A stretch of 64,000 bases of DNA from Crossaster papposus (Eukaryota > Echinodermata > Asteroidea > Velatida > Solasteridae). Positions within the stretch are counted from its first letter, which is position 1. Each line of letters starts with the position of its first letter. The stretch lies in assembly GCA_037893245.1 (NCBI GenBank), contig JBAIAA010000605.1:1616501-1680500 (forward strand), given 5' to 3'. Under the pieces are notes generated by a model. The model saw only the letters and a program-made list of their open reading frames with translations. It searched no databases and had not been told where the DNA came from. Shown here one piece after another: positions 22,873 through 34,725 of the stretch. Position numbers and translations under genes: made by a program.

Positions 22873-23234
22873 CTGTTAAAGGTAGTATAAACCATTTGCA
22901 TCAAAAATATGTACTACCAAATTATTAAGAAATATCTTGCTTATTTGAAAGTAAATAATGATTCCAGCATCCAGCAAAATTATTCTGAAAAATATAATTT
23001 TATAAAACAGAATTCGCGATTGCCGGACGGCGATCGCGAAAAAAACAATAATAACATAAGAATAACTGCCCGACGCCGGTTGAAAACAAACGCTGTTTTT
23101 TCGTGCTTTTCTCGGCATCCATGATTGTAAAACTTCGGACAGGTCAGTTAAACGATATTTACTATAACATACAACCCCCCAAATCCACCCATTCAGGATA
23201 ATTCAAGCATTTACTATTGGTGTATCCTACCTGT
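22873..23234 (-). mobile_element. MITE family A, full-length copy
   Basis: The family A sequence in reverse, from TTAAAGGTAGTATAAACCAT to the TATCCTACCT end, with the GCGATTGCCGGACGGCGATC core intact. Confidence 0.75.
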
Positions 23235-24696
23235 AAATCTGTAATACAAGTGTTTCCCTACAAAATCTAACAAAACTTTTTCAGGATTTTACTTTATTTA
23301 GCATGATCAGGACGATATACATACGTAGGACACCGGTACTACCAGTACTTCAAATTTACGTACAAAACAATAAAATTTGCAGAGGGTCCTAGCAAAAAAA
23401 TACGCTGCTGGTATGCATAGGGTAAATCGTATACGTGTGCAACATGACAAAGGAAAAACAGTGCACCAAAACCTTATCACAATAAACAAACAAAAAATCA
23501 AGGTTTGAGACTCCACTGACGAGCACTGATGTTTGGCAACCAGCCAACAAATTCGCAAGCAAATTACACGGCAAAAAACAAAAGTTGTCCGAGGTCTCTT
23601 GAAACAGCCTCGACTTCATGGGCACGTGCCTGTTCCTTCACTAACCCCCGCCGTAAAAAGTACATGAATGACGCTGAATGGCTATTCAGTGCGTACTGCG
23701 CGTGTATTTCAAAAACTGCACGGCCTGATTGTAATGTGCTTGCACGTTCCTGAACGTCACATTAACAAAGGTTTCAGGTAGAAGGTCTCCGCGTAAAGGC
23801 TGTCTTCTCAATGGACGTCGGTCATTTGACAAGGATTTGTTTCACATGGTGGTTTGGCAAGCATCCTTGAGAAATCTTCCGCTAGTGGAACATTTTGTCG
23901 TAGGTCAGTGACTCTCAAGCATTTTGTAAAATTTCTCAAACATTGAGAACATTTCTAAAACCCCGAGAGTTTTGTTGTGCCGTGTGAAAAGGGGTTAACA
24001 ATGAAAATCCATTGTTACTTATTCACAGTGTGAGCATTGTACTTTTGAAGTAACCTATGATACACTTGTGCAATCCTATCTCCATTTTCAGAAGATTGTA
24101 AACATCTTTAGCTAATTTTAAAGTGAATGGATATGGTCTGAACTATTATATGTACTTTCTATAGGAAAAACAAAGAAAACACGGCATACTGTATTAAGTT
24201 TCTGTGGCAAGTAAATGTTCCCCATTGTGATCGTAATCTTAATTGCCTGTGAAAAACTAGACATTCTCCTGTTTACAGTGAAATAGAGATGGAAATTTTG
24301 CGATACCTTTGTATTATTTATTTTTTTAAGCTCCTCAATCTGAAAAAAAAAGCAAGGTTAAACTTCCGACCCTGTCTTTATTAAAAACCTTCATTTGAGA
24401 TCCCCTGGAACAATTGCTCGCTGTTGGTCTCTTGTCTAGAATATCTGGAAGCTGATCCGTGTTTGTTTACACTTGCTTTTGTCAGGTGGAATGATGTATT
24501 TTGCTGCAAAATAGCTGGTGATGGTATAATGTGCTGTAAGCCCTGTGCAGGCTGTTTGTTCTGTTGAGAAAGTAAACAATTGCATATAAAATGGACCATG
24601 TCCAAGTTGATTTTGGTTGATACAGTTTTGGGCCATTCCTCCACATGTCACAGTAGCGACGTGTCGTCATTTTTTGGGAGGTTTTCTTCGTTTGTA
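23235..24696. other. Unannotated stretch
   Basis: Mixed AT-rich sequence with several short overlapping ORFs on both strands and no recognisable domains or repeats. Confidence 0.3.
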
Positions 24697-24829
24697 ATGA
24701 GCCGTACGATGAAATGCTGCATGTGGCCTAAATACGCCGCTAGAAAGTCCAAGAGGGGCTCTGATTCGTGTAGGGGTTACCGGGGAAACCACGATGAAGA
24801 TAATATTGCATATCGTGTAGAAGGTACAG
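24697..24829 (+). CDS. Candidate alternative first exon of the nesprin gene
   Basis: From the ATG at 24697 (a second in-frame ATG is at 24709), 44 codons plus one base run to a strong donor, ACAG/GTAAGA at 24830. The peptide starts MSRTMKCCMWPKYAARKS and ends DEDNIAYRVEGT. The leftover G matches the exon at 37922 and would give EGTEEQERVQ. The frame is also open upstream to 24580, so an internal exon or a longer start is possible. I recognise no domain in it. Support is the donor and its phase only. Confidence 0.3.
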
Positions 24830-25148
24830 GTAAGATTGGAAAATTTTATGTTTATTTATTTCTTTGTTTATTTGTTAATTGTTTGGGGTTTTATTTATTT
24901 ATTATTATTATTATTATATTATAAACAATTATATTTAAAGCTACATGTAGAAGGAAAGGCAAATAATTGGTGAAATTCCCCTGTGTCACCGCTGTGTAAC
25001 AGAAAAGTGCCAATTAATTAAGTAAATTAATCAAGTAAATTAATCAAGTAAAGTCACCGATCTTTGTACATGGATGTACTTCCTGAATCAATCAAATAGA
25101 ATTTTTGGGAATTAATTATTTAAATTTGGGTATTTAGTCCTAACATAA

Positions 25149-25380
25149 TATAGACGATGTGCTCTCTGACGTCACGTGTTTACATCTGTATTCAAATGTG
25201 CCCGGCAGTATGCGCACACATCGTGTTTTACATAAAATTTGCTTAAAGAGTGTCGTCGTAGGTCAGATCGCCTTTGAATTATGTGACCTCTGAATCTCTG
25301 GTGTCATCTCTTAACCAAATTTATGTAAAACATGATGCGTGCGCATACTGCTGGGCACATTTGAGGGCACATCGTCTATA
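25149..25380 (+). mobile_element. MITE family C
   Basis: Ends TATAGACGATGTGC and the complement GCACATCGTCTATA. The arms pair through GTTTACATCTGTATTCAAAT, GTGCCCGGCAGTATGCGC and GTTTTACATAAA. A second copy, with its core in the opposite orientation, is at 57408. TA at the ends could be a TA target site, as for Tc1/mariner (inference). The left arm carries TGACGTCACGTG. Confidence 0.75.
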
Positions 25381-26599
25381 CAGCAGGATTTAAAGCACTA
25401 ATCGCATGAGATTCTTTGTTACTGACCCAAGTGGCTGGCTTGCAATCGGTATTTGTTTTAACAATTTGTCAATGTTGACTGCAAATTACTGCCAGTCATG
25501 GTTACTATAGAAACTCTGTTAAATGGTGTCAAGCATGCTCCTCCAGTGATGTACAGTGTATGTACACACTTTAATTTACAGAAATACTCAAGTGGTACAT
25601 ATGGGTGTTTACATAAATGTGGAGGCCAAAGTGTGACATTAGGGGTCAAATTTTAAAATAATTATATGAAATTCAGCTTCACCTGGTTTTGTAGTCTAGG
25701 GTTTACATTTTGTCAAAATCAAAACCATTTTCTTGTAACATGATTCGTTTTAGAGTAAGAACATTATAAAACAACACTTGGGACACAAATTCCACCTGTA
25801 ACAGTGACACCAAAATGTTTATTTGTGTCAGAGCTCTTAACCAGCATATTGTTGACATATGGTAATGACATGTTGCTTTTCATACAACTATTTGCAACTT
25901 ATTTAAGTTCAAAAATAACTTTCACACTATCTTTGTTCAACATTAGTTGAAAATCGAATATCAAGTTTCACAAAATTCACCATATTATGGCAATTTACTC
26001 TCACTGGGCATGAAATTGTCATATCTTAAATAAGACACATTCACTTGTTTTTCTCTGAAATCACATTTGGCGGCACAAGCAGCAACTATGAAGAGCCATT
26101 AAAGTTTAAAACACCACTAGAAAGCATGTAATTGGAAGTACAGTCTGGTGTTTACCGACATTTCACCTGTAACGCTGACACCAAATATTTGGTGTCACGG
26201 TTACGGAGTGACACTCCTAATAAACTAAACTAAACTATACTAAACTTACACTGGTACTTAATAACTTTATTTCAGCAATTGATTTGATTCACTTGAAGAT
26301 AAATCTGAGCGTCACAGCTTTGATTTGCATTTTTCTGTGGGCAAGTTAGCTAAAAACTTCTGCCAGTGGTATAATAACATATTGTGTGAGGTCAATTTGT
26401 TTACATATTTGACATTCGAGTAAAGACATTTTCTTCATTGATGAATTTTACTTTTCTGTTTGTCTCAGATTGACATTAACAAGTTAACTTGTTGCTTTAA
26501 AACCCTAACAGTCCTCAACCCTGTACCTGTTGGAGGATTGAGGACTGTTAGGATTTGGAGATATTTATCATTTCACCTGTAACGCTGACACAATATATG
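25381..26599. repeat. AT-rich stretch with scattered TGTAAC/GACACC words
   Basis: CACCTGTAAC plus TGACAC(C) recurs near 25793, 26166 and 26574, and a palindrome GACACCAAATATTTGGTGTC lies at about 26177. An AAACTA-type simple repeat is near 26220, and a 17-bp-stem hairpin around AACAGTCCTCAA lies at 26503-26556. No gene. Confidence 0.4.
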
Positions 26600-28990
26600 G
26601 GTGTTTACAAACAAATACAATTATTCTGTAATAATATTTAAAGCACATTTATTTTTTAAGCAAAGTATCAACAAGTAACTATTTTTGAAGTCTACAAAGA
26701 AGAATTGGTTAGAAATTGTTAAAATTTCTTTTCATGATGATGAAGATTCGCGCACCATTCCGTAACATTTTGTGTCAGCACATGTTACGGTGTGAAACGT
26801 CTTTACAAATCATTACTACATTAAAACATAACCAAAAGAGTTGCATAAAGCAACATTTTGTATTGTATTTGGCTCCAACTTTTCAACAGAAAAGGGAAGA
26901 ATGCTATTATTTACCGGGAATCGAGAAAATATCCCACCATATTCTGAAATGCTTGAGTATTTGGAGTCGTCCGATTTCGTTACGGAGTGGTGTTTCGATG
27001 CACTATAGAAAACACAAACTTATGACATTTTTATGAATGAGTATTACATGATACTACATCACATGATGTGGCCTCAGTTAGTGCCGTCTGCAAAATTTCT
27101 GCTCGAACTCCGGCACCTGCAGCCGGACTGAATTTGTTTTCCGTGTTGAGCTGGTTACGGAGTTGCCAGGTTATCGGCGTGATCTACCCTTTTTCCGGGT
27201 CCGGCAAGGTGAGCTTCTAATTTAACTTTTACTTGTGAATAAAATGCGATAAAATGAGTCACTAGAATTGAAATACAAAGTTTTGAATTATTTAGAAGTT
27301 GTATTTAATGACCCGATGCCATGTGTAGAGCATCGTGTAGCTTCCGTTTAACGCACGACCAATCTTGTGTTTGTGTTACGGCTTGTTCATTCTTAATCAA
27401 TCTTATGATATTTATCATTAAATTACAATCATATTTTTATATGGAAATATTTTACGAAGCAGAGTTTTATTCATGAACAATATTCTGTCCAATTGTGTCA
27501 GGCCTACACTAGCATGACTAGCTACATGTAGTCTGTGGCCCCGCACACATGCGCTGTAGGCTAAGGTCCATCACTCAGTGCAATGAAATCAAATAAGTTA
27601 AGAGGGCCTAATATTTCGATCTTAACAAGATCTTCTTCAGAGACTATTAACAAAAAAATTTAAAAAAATAAATAAAAAATAAATAAATAAAAAAAGGGAT
27701 TTTTTTTACTTATTTCATGGAAATCATTCGGTCTCAAACTCGGTATGCAGGTATATTTATTATAGCGCATCGATATTTTCCGATTTAGGACTTTTCGAAG
27801 GTGTAGTTTGTCTCTGAATCTGCGTTATACATTTTTAAAAAGATCGCGATAAACACAAAAAACAATATGGCGGAACAAGTCTGCGCAGGCGTGCACAGCT
27901 CGTCGCACCAAACAACAGAGGGCGCTCTGCTAGTGCCCTCTGTTGTTCGGCGCTATGGGCGCAACGAGCTTTGTATGCCGCGCCTGCGCAGACTTGTTCC
28001 GCCATATTGTTTTGTGTTTATCGCGAATTTGTTTAAAACTACAAGTGTAGGCCTAGCAATTGGGCAGAATATTGTTCGTGAATAAAACCCTGCTTCGTAA
28101 AATATAAATAGTTTGGTATCTCTCTAATGAATGTAGCATTATTGAAACATTTCCATATAAAAATATGATAGTAATTTACTGATAATTATCATAAGATCGT
28201 TTTAAGAATGAACACGCCGTAACACGAACACAAGCGTGGTCGTGCGTTTAACGGAAGCTACACGATGCTCTACACATGACATCGGGTCATTATTACAACT
28301 TCTAAAGAATTCTAAACTTTGTATTTCAAATCTAGTGACCCATTTTATCGCATTTTATTCACAAGTAGAAGGTAAATTAGAAGCTTACCTTGGATGACCC
28401 GGAAAAAGGGTAGATCACGCCGTAACCTGGCAACTCCGTAACCAGCTCAACACGAAAAACAAATTCAGTCCGGCTGCAGGTGCCGGAGTTCGAGCGGGAA
28501 TTTTGCAGACGGCACTAACTGAGGCCACATCATGTGATGTATCATGTGATACTCATTCATAAAAAAGAAATGCATTTGTGTTTTCTTCAGCGCATCGAAA
28601 CACCACTCCGTAACGAAATCGGATGACTCCAAATACTCAAGAATTTCGGAATATGGTGGGATATTTTTTCAATCCCGGTAAATAATAGCATTCTACCCTT
28701 TTCTGTTGAAAAGTTGGTGCCAGATATGATAAAAAATGTTGCTTTTTGCAACTCTTTTGGTTATGTTTGAACGTAGTTATTATTTGTAAAGACGTTTCAC
28801 ACCGTAACATATGCTGACACGAAATGTTACGGAGTGGTGCGCGAATTTTCATGATCCAGATTTTTTTTTTTTACAATTTCTTACCAATTCTCCTTATTAG
28901 ACTTCAAAAATAGTTACTTGTTGATACTTTGCTTAGAAAATAAATGATATTTTAAATATTATTACAGATTAATTTTATTTGTTTGTAATT
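26600..28990. mobile_element. Giant foldback element of ~2.4 kb
   Basis: Left arm 26600-27523 pairs with right arm about 28037-28990: ACAAACAAAT, GTATCAACAAGTAACTATTT, GTGAAACGTCTTTACAAAT and GCCGGACTGAATTTGTTTTC all recur in reverse complement. At the centre, 27843-28026 is a second, tighter inverted repeat around AACAATATGGCGGAACAAG and CAACAGAGGGCGCTC. The left arm has ~320 bp without a partner (27523-27842). Mirror ORFs at 26716 (+) and 28852 (-) give similar peptides only because the arms are complementary; no domain is recognised. Motif TTACGG recurs in both arms. Confidence 0.8.
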
Positions 28991-29383
28991 AAGTTTTTGA
29001 TGTCACATAAATTTCGCCAAAAAATTGGCGACTCCAAAACATTTACTAAAGTTTAAAAAAAATGTGCGGATTTATTTTGACAACTACTGACCCTAACATA
29101 TTTACAGACAAATATGTTACTAAAAACCAAAAAAAAAAAAAGTCATTGATCTTTGTTAATTTGCTTAAATTGGCAATATACATTGCAAGTGCAAGAATTC
29201 ACTACTGGCCTCCACGTTTATGTAAACACCCATATACTGGTAGCTTTCTACTTATTTCAAGCATTGATCTGTTGCAACCACCTGACTGTATTTCCTGTGC
29301 TCATTTTAACTAAAGTGGTTTTTTTTAGTGAACGCGTATTTCTTCATTGTATACGTACATGTACACGTATGTACCGGGTAACA
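28991..29383. other. Unannotated stretch
   Basis: The only notable match is TATGTAAACACCCATATACT near 29219, complementary to 25592-25615, which hints that the inverted repeat once extended further. Confidence 0.3.
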
Positions 29384-29800
29384 TAACCCTAACTCCCTCG
29401 CTGCTTTTTCTAGAAAGTATCCTGAATCCGCTACAATACCAAGTTTGGTTTGCAAAAACTGCTGGTGTCCTGAGTCCATCAGACTCCGGTGTGCACACTG
29501 GAGATATCCTGAGTCCATCAATAATCCACCAGCAAAAGTTGATGGATTCTGGCGGATTCCGGATACCATATGGTGGCATACAAAAAATTGCAGTGTGTTT
29601 CTCTATAGAGTCCATCACAGTCCATCACCTAAATTTCTGAATCCTGAATCCATCAAACTCCTGCAGTAACGCTTGGCTTAAAATCCTCAATCCATCACAC
29701 TCCCCCAGTTTGTTCAATATGGAGGCATCCTGAATCCGCTAAATCCTCCAAAACAGGAAATGGGTTTTGATGGACTCGGGGTGGTTAGGGATAAGGTTGG
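29384..29800. repeat. Word-repeat family W copy (ATCCTGAATCC type)
   Basis: Begins near TAACCCTAACTCCC and ends near GGTGGTTAGGG. The inside is a degenerate series of ATCCTGAGTCCATCA, ATCCTCAATCCATCA and GATGGATTC words on both strands. Same plan as 30790, 40560, 46115, 52745 and 63487. Confidence 0.5.
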
Positions 29801-29827
29801 ATAAACTTTTAAAAAAAGTTTTCTTGA

Positions 29828-29960
29828 AAAGTGTGACGGAACTGGGCAGAGGTTGAAATGAGGGTTCTCGGGTATAGGAAAAGAGGATACAAATCTCCTT
29901 ACAATGCTATTTGATGCACTTTAATTGAACATGTAAATGATAAATAAAAGGTTGCCATTA
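29828..29960 (+). repeat. Fragment of the 51787 TIR element
   Basis: GACGGAACTGGGCAGAGGTT followed by GAAAT, then AAAAGAGGATACAA, matches 51813-51880. The rest of the element is missing. Confidence 0.5.
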
Positions 29961-30401
29961 CACAGAAACAATAATGTTGTAAATTGATTCATTAGAAATA
30001 ATGCAATATTATTGCGTTAATTTGCAAGATTATTGCATAATTGTTCAATAAAATATTTTATTCAATTTTAAAACCTGGCTTGAAAGGGCTTCATACGGTA
30101 TATATTCAAGGCTTTAAGTCATAATTATGACATAATATTACTTGTAGGTCAGAATTATAAGTCATAATTATGATTTAGTAAGTCAGAATTATGATTTAGT
30201 AAGTCAGAATTAGGACTTAGCAAATTGTCTTTTTAGTTTTCATCATGTCCCGGTAATGCTTCCATGTACATCTCTTTGAGTCCGACAATTTGTATATTTT
30301 GTAACGGTACGCGTATAAAGACTTTTCTCAATAAATATTAATGTACACGGTTGGCCTATATACATACATGTACAATCAACAAAATTATTATTTGAATATA
30401 C

Positions 30402-30793
30402 CTTAAAGGTAGGATACACCATTGGTAATTGCTTAAATTATCATGAATAGGTGGATTTGGGGGGTTGTATTTGATAGTAAATATCGTTTAACTCACCTGT
30501 TCGAAGTTTTACAATCATGGATGCCGAGAAAAGCATGAAAAACAGCGTTTGTTTTCAACCGGCGTCGAGCAGTTATTCTTAAGTTATATTTGTTTTTTCG
30601 CAATCACCGTCCGGCGATCGCGAAATTTTCTTTATAAAATTCAATTTTCTGGAATAATTACAGGATATCTAGCGCAATAATTTTGCTGGATGCCTAGAAT
30701 CATTATACACTTTCAAATGAGTAAGATATTTCTTAATAATTCGGTAGTAAATGTTTTCGATATATATCTGCAAATGGTGTATCCTACCTTTAA
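30402..30793 (+). mobile_element. MITE family A, best-preserved copy
   Basis: Starts TTAAAGGTAGGATACACCAT and ends with the full complement, finishing CCTACCTTTAA. The central CCGTCCGGCGATCGCGAAA core is kept. Useful as the family reference. Confidence 0.8.
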
Positions 30794-31215
30794 CCCTAAC
30801 CCTCCCAAATCCTCAAAATTCCTCATTGCAAAATGCAGGATTTTGCAGGATTGAGGTCACTTGGAGTTTGATGCATTGCAGGATTTTGCAGGATTGAGGT
30901 TACTTGGGGTTTTACCCCTGCAGGAATATGGAGGATTCAGGTTATCAGGCTGAATGTGACACACAAGGATTTTGCAGGATTGAGGTCACTTGGAGTTTGA
31001 TGCATCGCAGGATTTTGCAGGATTGAGGTTACTTGGGTTTTTAATGACTGCAGCCAGGGCAAGACTGCAGGATTTTGCAGGATACAGGCTGTATGGTCAC
31101 CAGTGACCAATATTGGAGGATTTTGCAGGATTCAGGTTACTTGGAGTTTTAACAATTTAGGAATTGGAGGATTTTGCAGGATTCAGGTTATGTGTAAGTA
31201 AAAAAGGGTAGGGAG
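30790..31215. repeat. Word-repeat family W copy (GGATTTTGCAGGATTGAGG type)
   Basis: Begins TTTAACCCTAACCCTCCCAA and then repeats GCAGGATTTTGCAGGATT with GAGGTCACTTGGAGTTTGAT at about 30833 and 30965, ending near GGGTAGGGAGTTATGGTTA. No coding. Confidence 0.6.
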
Positions 31216-31318
31216 TTATGGTTAAGTATGTACACGTTTGTACATTGTAAGACATCCAAGGCTATTGCATTTATTTGATGTCGTGCAAGGGGAAGCTTAA
31301 TGCCCCATGTTAAGCATT

Positions 31319-33488
31319 GCCAGTGAATGACGAGTTATTATCCCAACTTGAACTCTTTTACGTTGATTGATAATATTTTTACAAATCGAGTTGATAATGA
31401 TGCAGCTTCCTTTATTGTAAAAAGTGATCTATCTGATCATTTTATTTCATTATATTCCTTTGAAAACGACCAATTCAAACAGGCTTGTCCTGAGCATAAA
31501 CCTTTTTTTAGAAAATTTAATACTGTTAATTGTCAGGCATTTCGCAAACTGTTAACCTCAGCAGATTGGTCCCTAGTGTATAATACTACTCATCTAAATT
31601 CAAAAATGTTAGTATTTGATGATATCCTGCACTCTTCGTTTGAATTAGCATTTCCCTTAGTACAAGATAAAACTACTCGTTGCAGAAATTTTAAATCACC
31701 ATGGATGACTCCTGGTTTATTAGTTTCTTGTTATAACAAACAAAAACACTATGCTAATATAATGAAAAGCCCAACCAAGCTTGCTTTTTATAAAAGGTAT
31801 AATAACTTATTTAATAAATTGAAACGTATTGCCAAAACCACTTATTATCACAATAAGCTTAATAATTTAAAGGGCAATGCCAAAGAAACATGGCGGCTCC
31901 TTAATTCTATGATCAAAAGTACCCCAAATTACTCTTCAAGGAGCATTAACAGTGTAGTTGTTAATAACAAAGTCATCTCTGATGCACAAGAAATTGTTGA
32001 TGCCTTTAATATTCATTTTTGTTCAATAGGTGAAGCTACTTCCCAGACTGTACCTACCTCTAATAAAGATGCCAATTATTATGTAAATTTTACTAATTCT
32101 CCCATTAATTCTTTTTTTATAATACCTACAGACTCTGAGGAAATTATTGGAATTGTTCAAAAATTTGAGAATAAGTCTAGCTCTGGGCCTGACGAGATTA
32201 GTAATTCTGTGTTAAAGAAAGTTATTGATATTATTTCAACCCCCCTGTCGAACATTTTTAATGCGTCATTTAATCAAGGGCTTTTTCCAGACGAGTACAA
32301 AATGGCTAAAGTTATTCCAATTTTTAAAAAGGGTGATGCCCAGGATCCAAGTAATTATCGACCCATTTCTTTATTGAATACTTGTTCTAAAATTTTAGAG
32401 AAATTAATGCACAAGCGTCTATTGTTATTCATGGAGTCAAATAATTTGCTTTGTTCTAATCAATACGGATTTCGTCCTGGGAGAAGTACCGTTCATGCTA
32501 TGCTTGATTTGTATAATAATTTAACAGATGCTGTTAATCAGCATCCTTCGCAAGTTTCTTTAGGTGTCTTTCTGGATTTGAAGAAAGCGTTTGATACTGT
32601 TAACCATAGTTTGCTGCTAAACAAGCTCCATCATCTTGGGATTAGGGGAGTCTCACTTGAATGGTTCAGTAACTATCTTAGCAATCGTAGGCAGTATGTG
32701 ACACTGAAAGGAGTAGTATCGAAATATCAAGAGATTAACTGTGGGGTTCCCCAAGGCTCAACACTTGGACCATTATTATTTCTTATTTATGTTAATGATA
32801 TGCCTTCGTGTTGCTCTGTTGTAAAGCCTATTTTATTTGCTGATGATACAACCTTACTTGCTTCTGGGATTGATTTGAATGTATTAGCCATGGATGTAAA
32901 TAGAGATTTATTGATCGTACAAGACTGGTTCAGAGCTAATAGGTTGAGAGTTCATCCAGATAAAACCTTTTATATGTGTTACTCATCTAGGCAAAAGGAA
33001 CGGTACTTACCAGAAATAACATTATTTGTAGAGAATTGTTCTCTTAAAAAGGTCTCCAGTACTAGGTTTTTAGGTCTTGTGACTGATCAAAATATGCTCT
33101 GGAAGGAACAGGTTTCTTTTGTTTGTAACAAAATATCTAAAGCAAATTATATTCTCAATAAAACCAAAAGATTTATGAGGATAAAAGATAGTATTTCTAT
33201 TTATAATGCACTGGTTAATTCGCATTTAAATTATGAGGTTTTTATAATTATAATTGCCTTGAGTTATTGCGACTGAAATGGATTGTTTGTACATGTATTA
33301 CTATCAATGACTAATTGTATTTTGACAGCAGTCTTGGGTGCTCCTCTACAGAAGGCTTATCCTTCTCTCGGATGTCACCCCCATTCATACCATACTTTCT
33401 TTCTTATATGATACTAGTATAATTTCTTTTATGTAATTTACTACTTTGTATGTCAATTTTCTTCTTTTTGTATGAATGGAAATAAAAC
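31319..33488 (+). mobile_element. 5'-truncated CR1/Jockey-type LINE
   Basis: The LINE body holds the reverse-transcriptase ORF (31327-33276) and a short 3' region ending TATGAATGGAAATAAAACAA near 33488. A TGA lies immediately before the ORF's ATG and most of the endonuclease is missing, so this copy is 5' truncated and cannot move on its own. Confidence 0.8.
31327..33276 (+). CDS. LINE reverse transcriptase (partial endonuclease plus RT)
   Basis: A 649-codon ORF. Residues 1-45 keep only the end of an APE-type endonuclease (SFTLIDNIFTN, then SDLSDHF, the usual SDH site), and the stretch before it looks compacted. The RT domain follows: KVIPIFKKGDAQ and NYRPISLL (about 330-350), GVFLDLKKAFDTVNH (about 413), GVPQGSTLGPLLFLIYVND (about 475) and the catalytic FADDT (504-508). 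Sequence then matches the thumb region to SHLNYE. The last residues (VFIIIIALSYCD) depart from family wording, whereas the LINE at 60987 continues for another ~130 residues, so the C terminus is deleted. ATG choice is arbitrary because of the truncation. It probably does not encode an active protein. Confidence 0.88.
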   Translation: MTSYYPNLNSFTLIDNIFTNRVDNDAASFIVKSDLSDHFISLYSFENDQFKQACPEHKPFFRKFNTVNCQAFRKLLTSADWSLVYNTTHLNSKMLVFDDILHSSFELAFPLVQDKTTRCRNFKSPWMTPGLLVSCYNKQKHYANIMKSPTKLAFYKRYNNLFNKLKRIAKTTYYHNKLNNLKGNAKETWRLLNSMIKSTPNYSSRSINSVVVNNKVISDAQEIVDAFNIHFCSIGEATSQTVPTSNKDANYYVNFTNSPINSFFIIPTDSEEIIGIVQKFENKSSSGPDEISNSVLKKVIDIISTPLSNIFNASFNQGLFPDEYKMAKVIPIFKKGDAQDPSNYRPISLLNTCSKILEKLMHKRLLLFMESNNLLCSNQYGFRPGRSTVHAMLDLYNNLTDAVNQHPSQVSLGVFLDLKKAFDTVNHSLLLNKLHHLGIRGVSLEWFSNYLSNRRQYVTLKGVVSKYQEINCGVPQGSTLGPLLFLIYVNDMPSCCSVVKPILFADDTTLLASGIDLNVLAMDVNRDLLIVQDWFRANRLRVHPDKTFYMCYSSRQKERYLPEITLFVENCSLKKVSSTRFLGLVTDQNMLWKEQVSFVCNKISKANYILNKTKRFMRIKDSISIYNALVNSHLNYEVFIIIIALSYCD

Positions 33489-34569
33489 AAACAAACGAGA
33501 ACCAACCCACTAACGGTGTTCGCCAACAGGATTTTCATTTTCCGCTCAGTAGGGAGTAGATAACGAACGTTAGGAACAAAGAAGGCGCACTTAGGCTCCT
33601 CCCGTCTTGCGTTATTTTCCCAGAAATATTTGAAGCAGTCATTAGTACAGGAACAGTGTAAATGATGAAAAATAAATGTGTACATGATCATAGAAGTGAG
33701 ATTATCGTTGTCAGTTTTTACTGCTATTCCGTGATGTAAATTATTTTCTTGAAATCAAGTTTTTTTCTGTTCATTCAGAGTTTTAATTCTGGGTGCCATC
33801 TTGAATTTTCGCCTACAAAGTACAAACACTTCTCACGCACGGATGGAAGGAACCCCCCCTCCTTCCTTTGTGGTGGTCATTGTGCTTGAGAAATGTTGTG
33901 GTTTCTCAGGAGTTCTTTTTAGGTTTTTAGGGGGGTGTGTTAGGTAACAATAGTCTAGAGAGTGTATTGGTATGGGGTACTAAGGGGGGAGTCCCTCGGT
34001 CTCACATCGTGCTTGGTATACAATTCTGCTCAGAATTTTTGAAGCGTTTGTGTCAGTTAGCCAAGACGTCCTATTCAAAAGATATAGCGTGTTATACCGC
34101 GATTAGGACGTCTTGCAATCGAGACTAGGGCTGAGCATGGAGGAATAAAACACAAGGGCTGAGCAAGTCAGCATGGCGAGCAGATTGACCTGCTACATGT
34201 ACATGTTTGCACTACCTGTTGGTCACTGATCATCCAGGACCATCAACTGTTTGACAACTGTAACTCTAGTAACCATGTTGCCTTGACAACCTCCAGGGAC
34301 ACCAGGTCAATCTTCTGACACAGCCACTTTTTTTGTACAAGCCATTCTGCCTGGTGATTGTGGTGCAGTCATTTAGTGATGTTATGACAGGGAGCTTTGT
34401 TTGAAATTTCTCTGATCAAAAAAGCTCAAAGACTACAAAGGGGCTACAGTACTACTGAGATTCTTTGGTCTTGAATGTTGCACAAGTTATATGTTATTCG
34501 TTTTACATGTCATCATGTATTTTATTGAGATTTGTCAAAACAGGATTTTATGTGGTTGCCGATATTCAG
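33489..34569. other. Unannotated stretch
   Basis: No gene recognised. A 95-residue minus-strand ORF at 33404-33691 overlaps the LINE tail and has no known domain. AAGACGTCCTATTC and TTAGGACGTCTTGC near 34062-34115 form a loose inverted pair. Confidence 0.3.
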
Positions 34570-34725
34570 AGTTGTATTCAAGTCCTTCAGTCTCAAGTCA
34601 AGTCACTAGCTATGTTAATAAACTGTTAACAAAAGCATTACTTTGTCATTCTTTAACCAGTTACTTGTGACTGGCTTATGAAAGGACTTGTGACTGAACT
34701 TGCAGGGACTCGAATACAACTGTTA
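34570..34725. mobile_element. MITE-like inverted repeat with AGTTGTATTC ends
   Basis: Starts AGTTGTATTCAAGTCC and ends with the near-complement GGACTCGAATACAACT. About 155 bp, rich in ACTTG words. Related to 2283-2460. Confidence 0.6.

Noticed and set aside
27867-28085. ORF starting ATGGCGGAACAAGTC as a possible gene start
   Set aside because: It lies across the central palindrome of the foldback and its mirror sequence is found on the other side.
26716-28852. Similar peptides from 26716 (+) and 28852 (-) as a duplicated gene
   Set aside because: They are the two arms of a DNA inverted repeat; no domain and no codon-type substitution pattern is evident.
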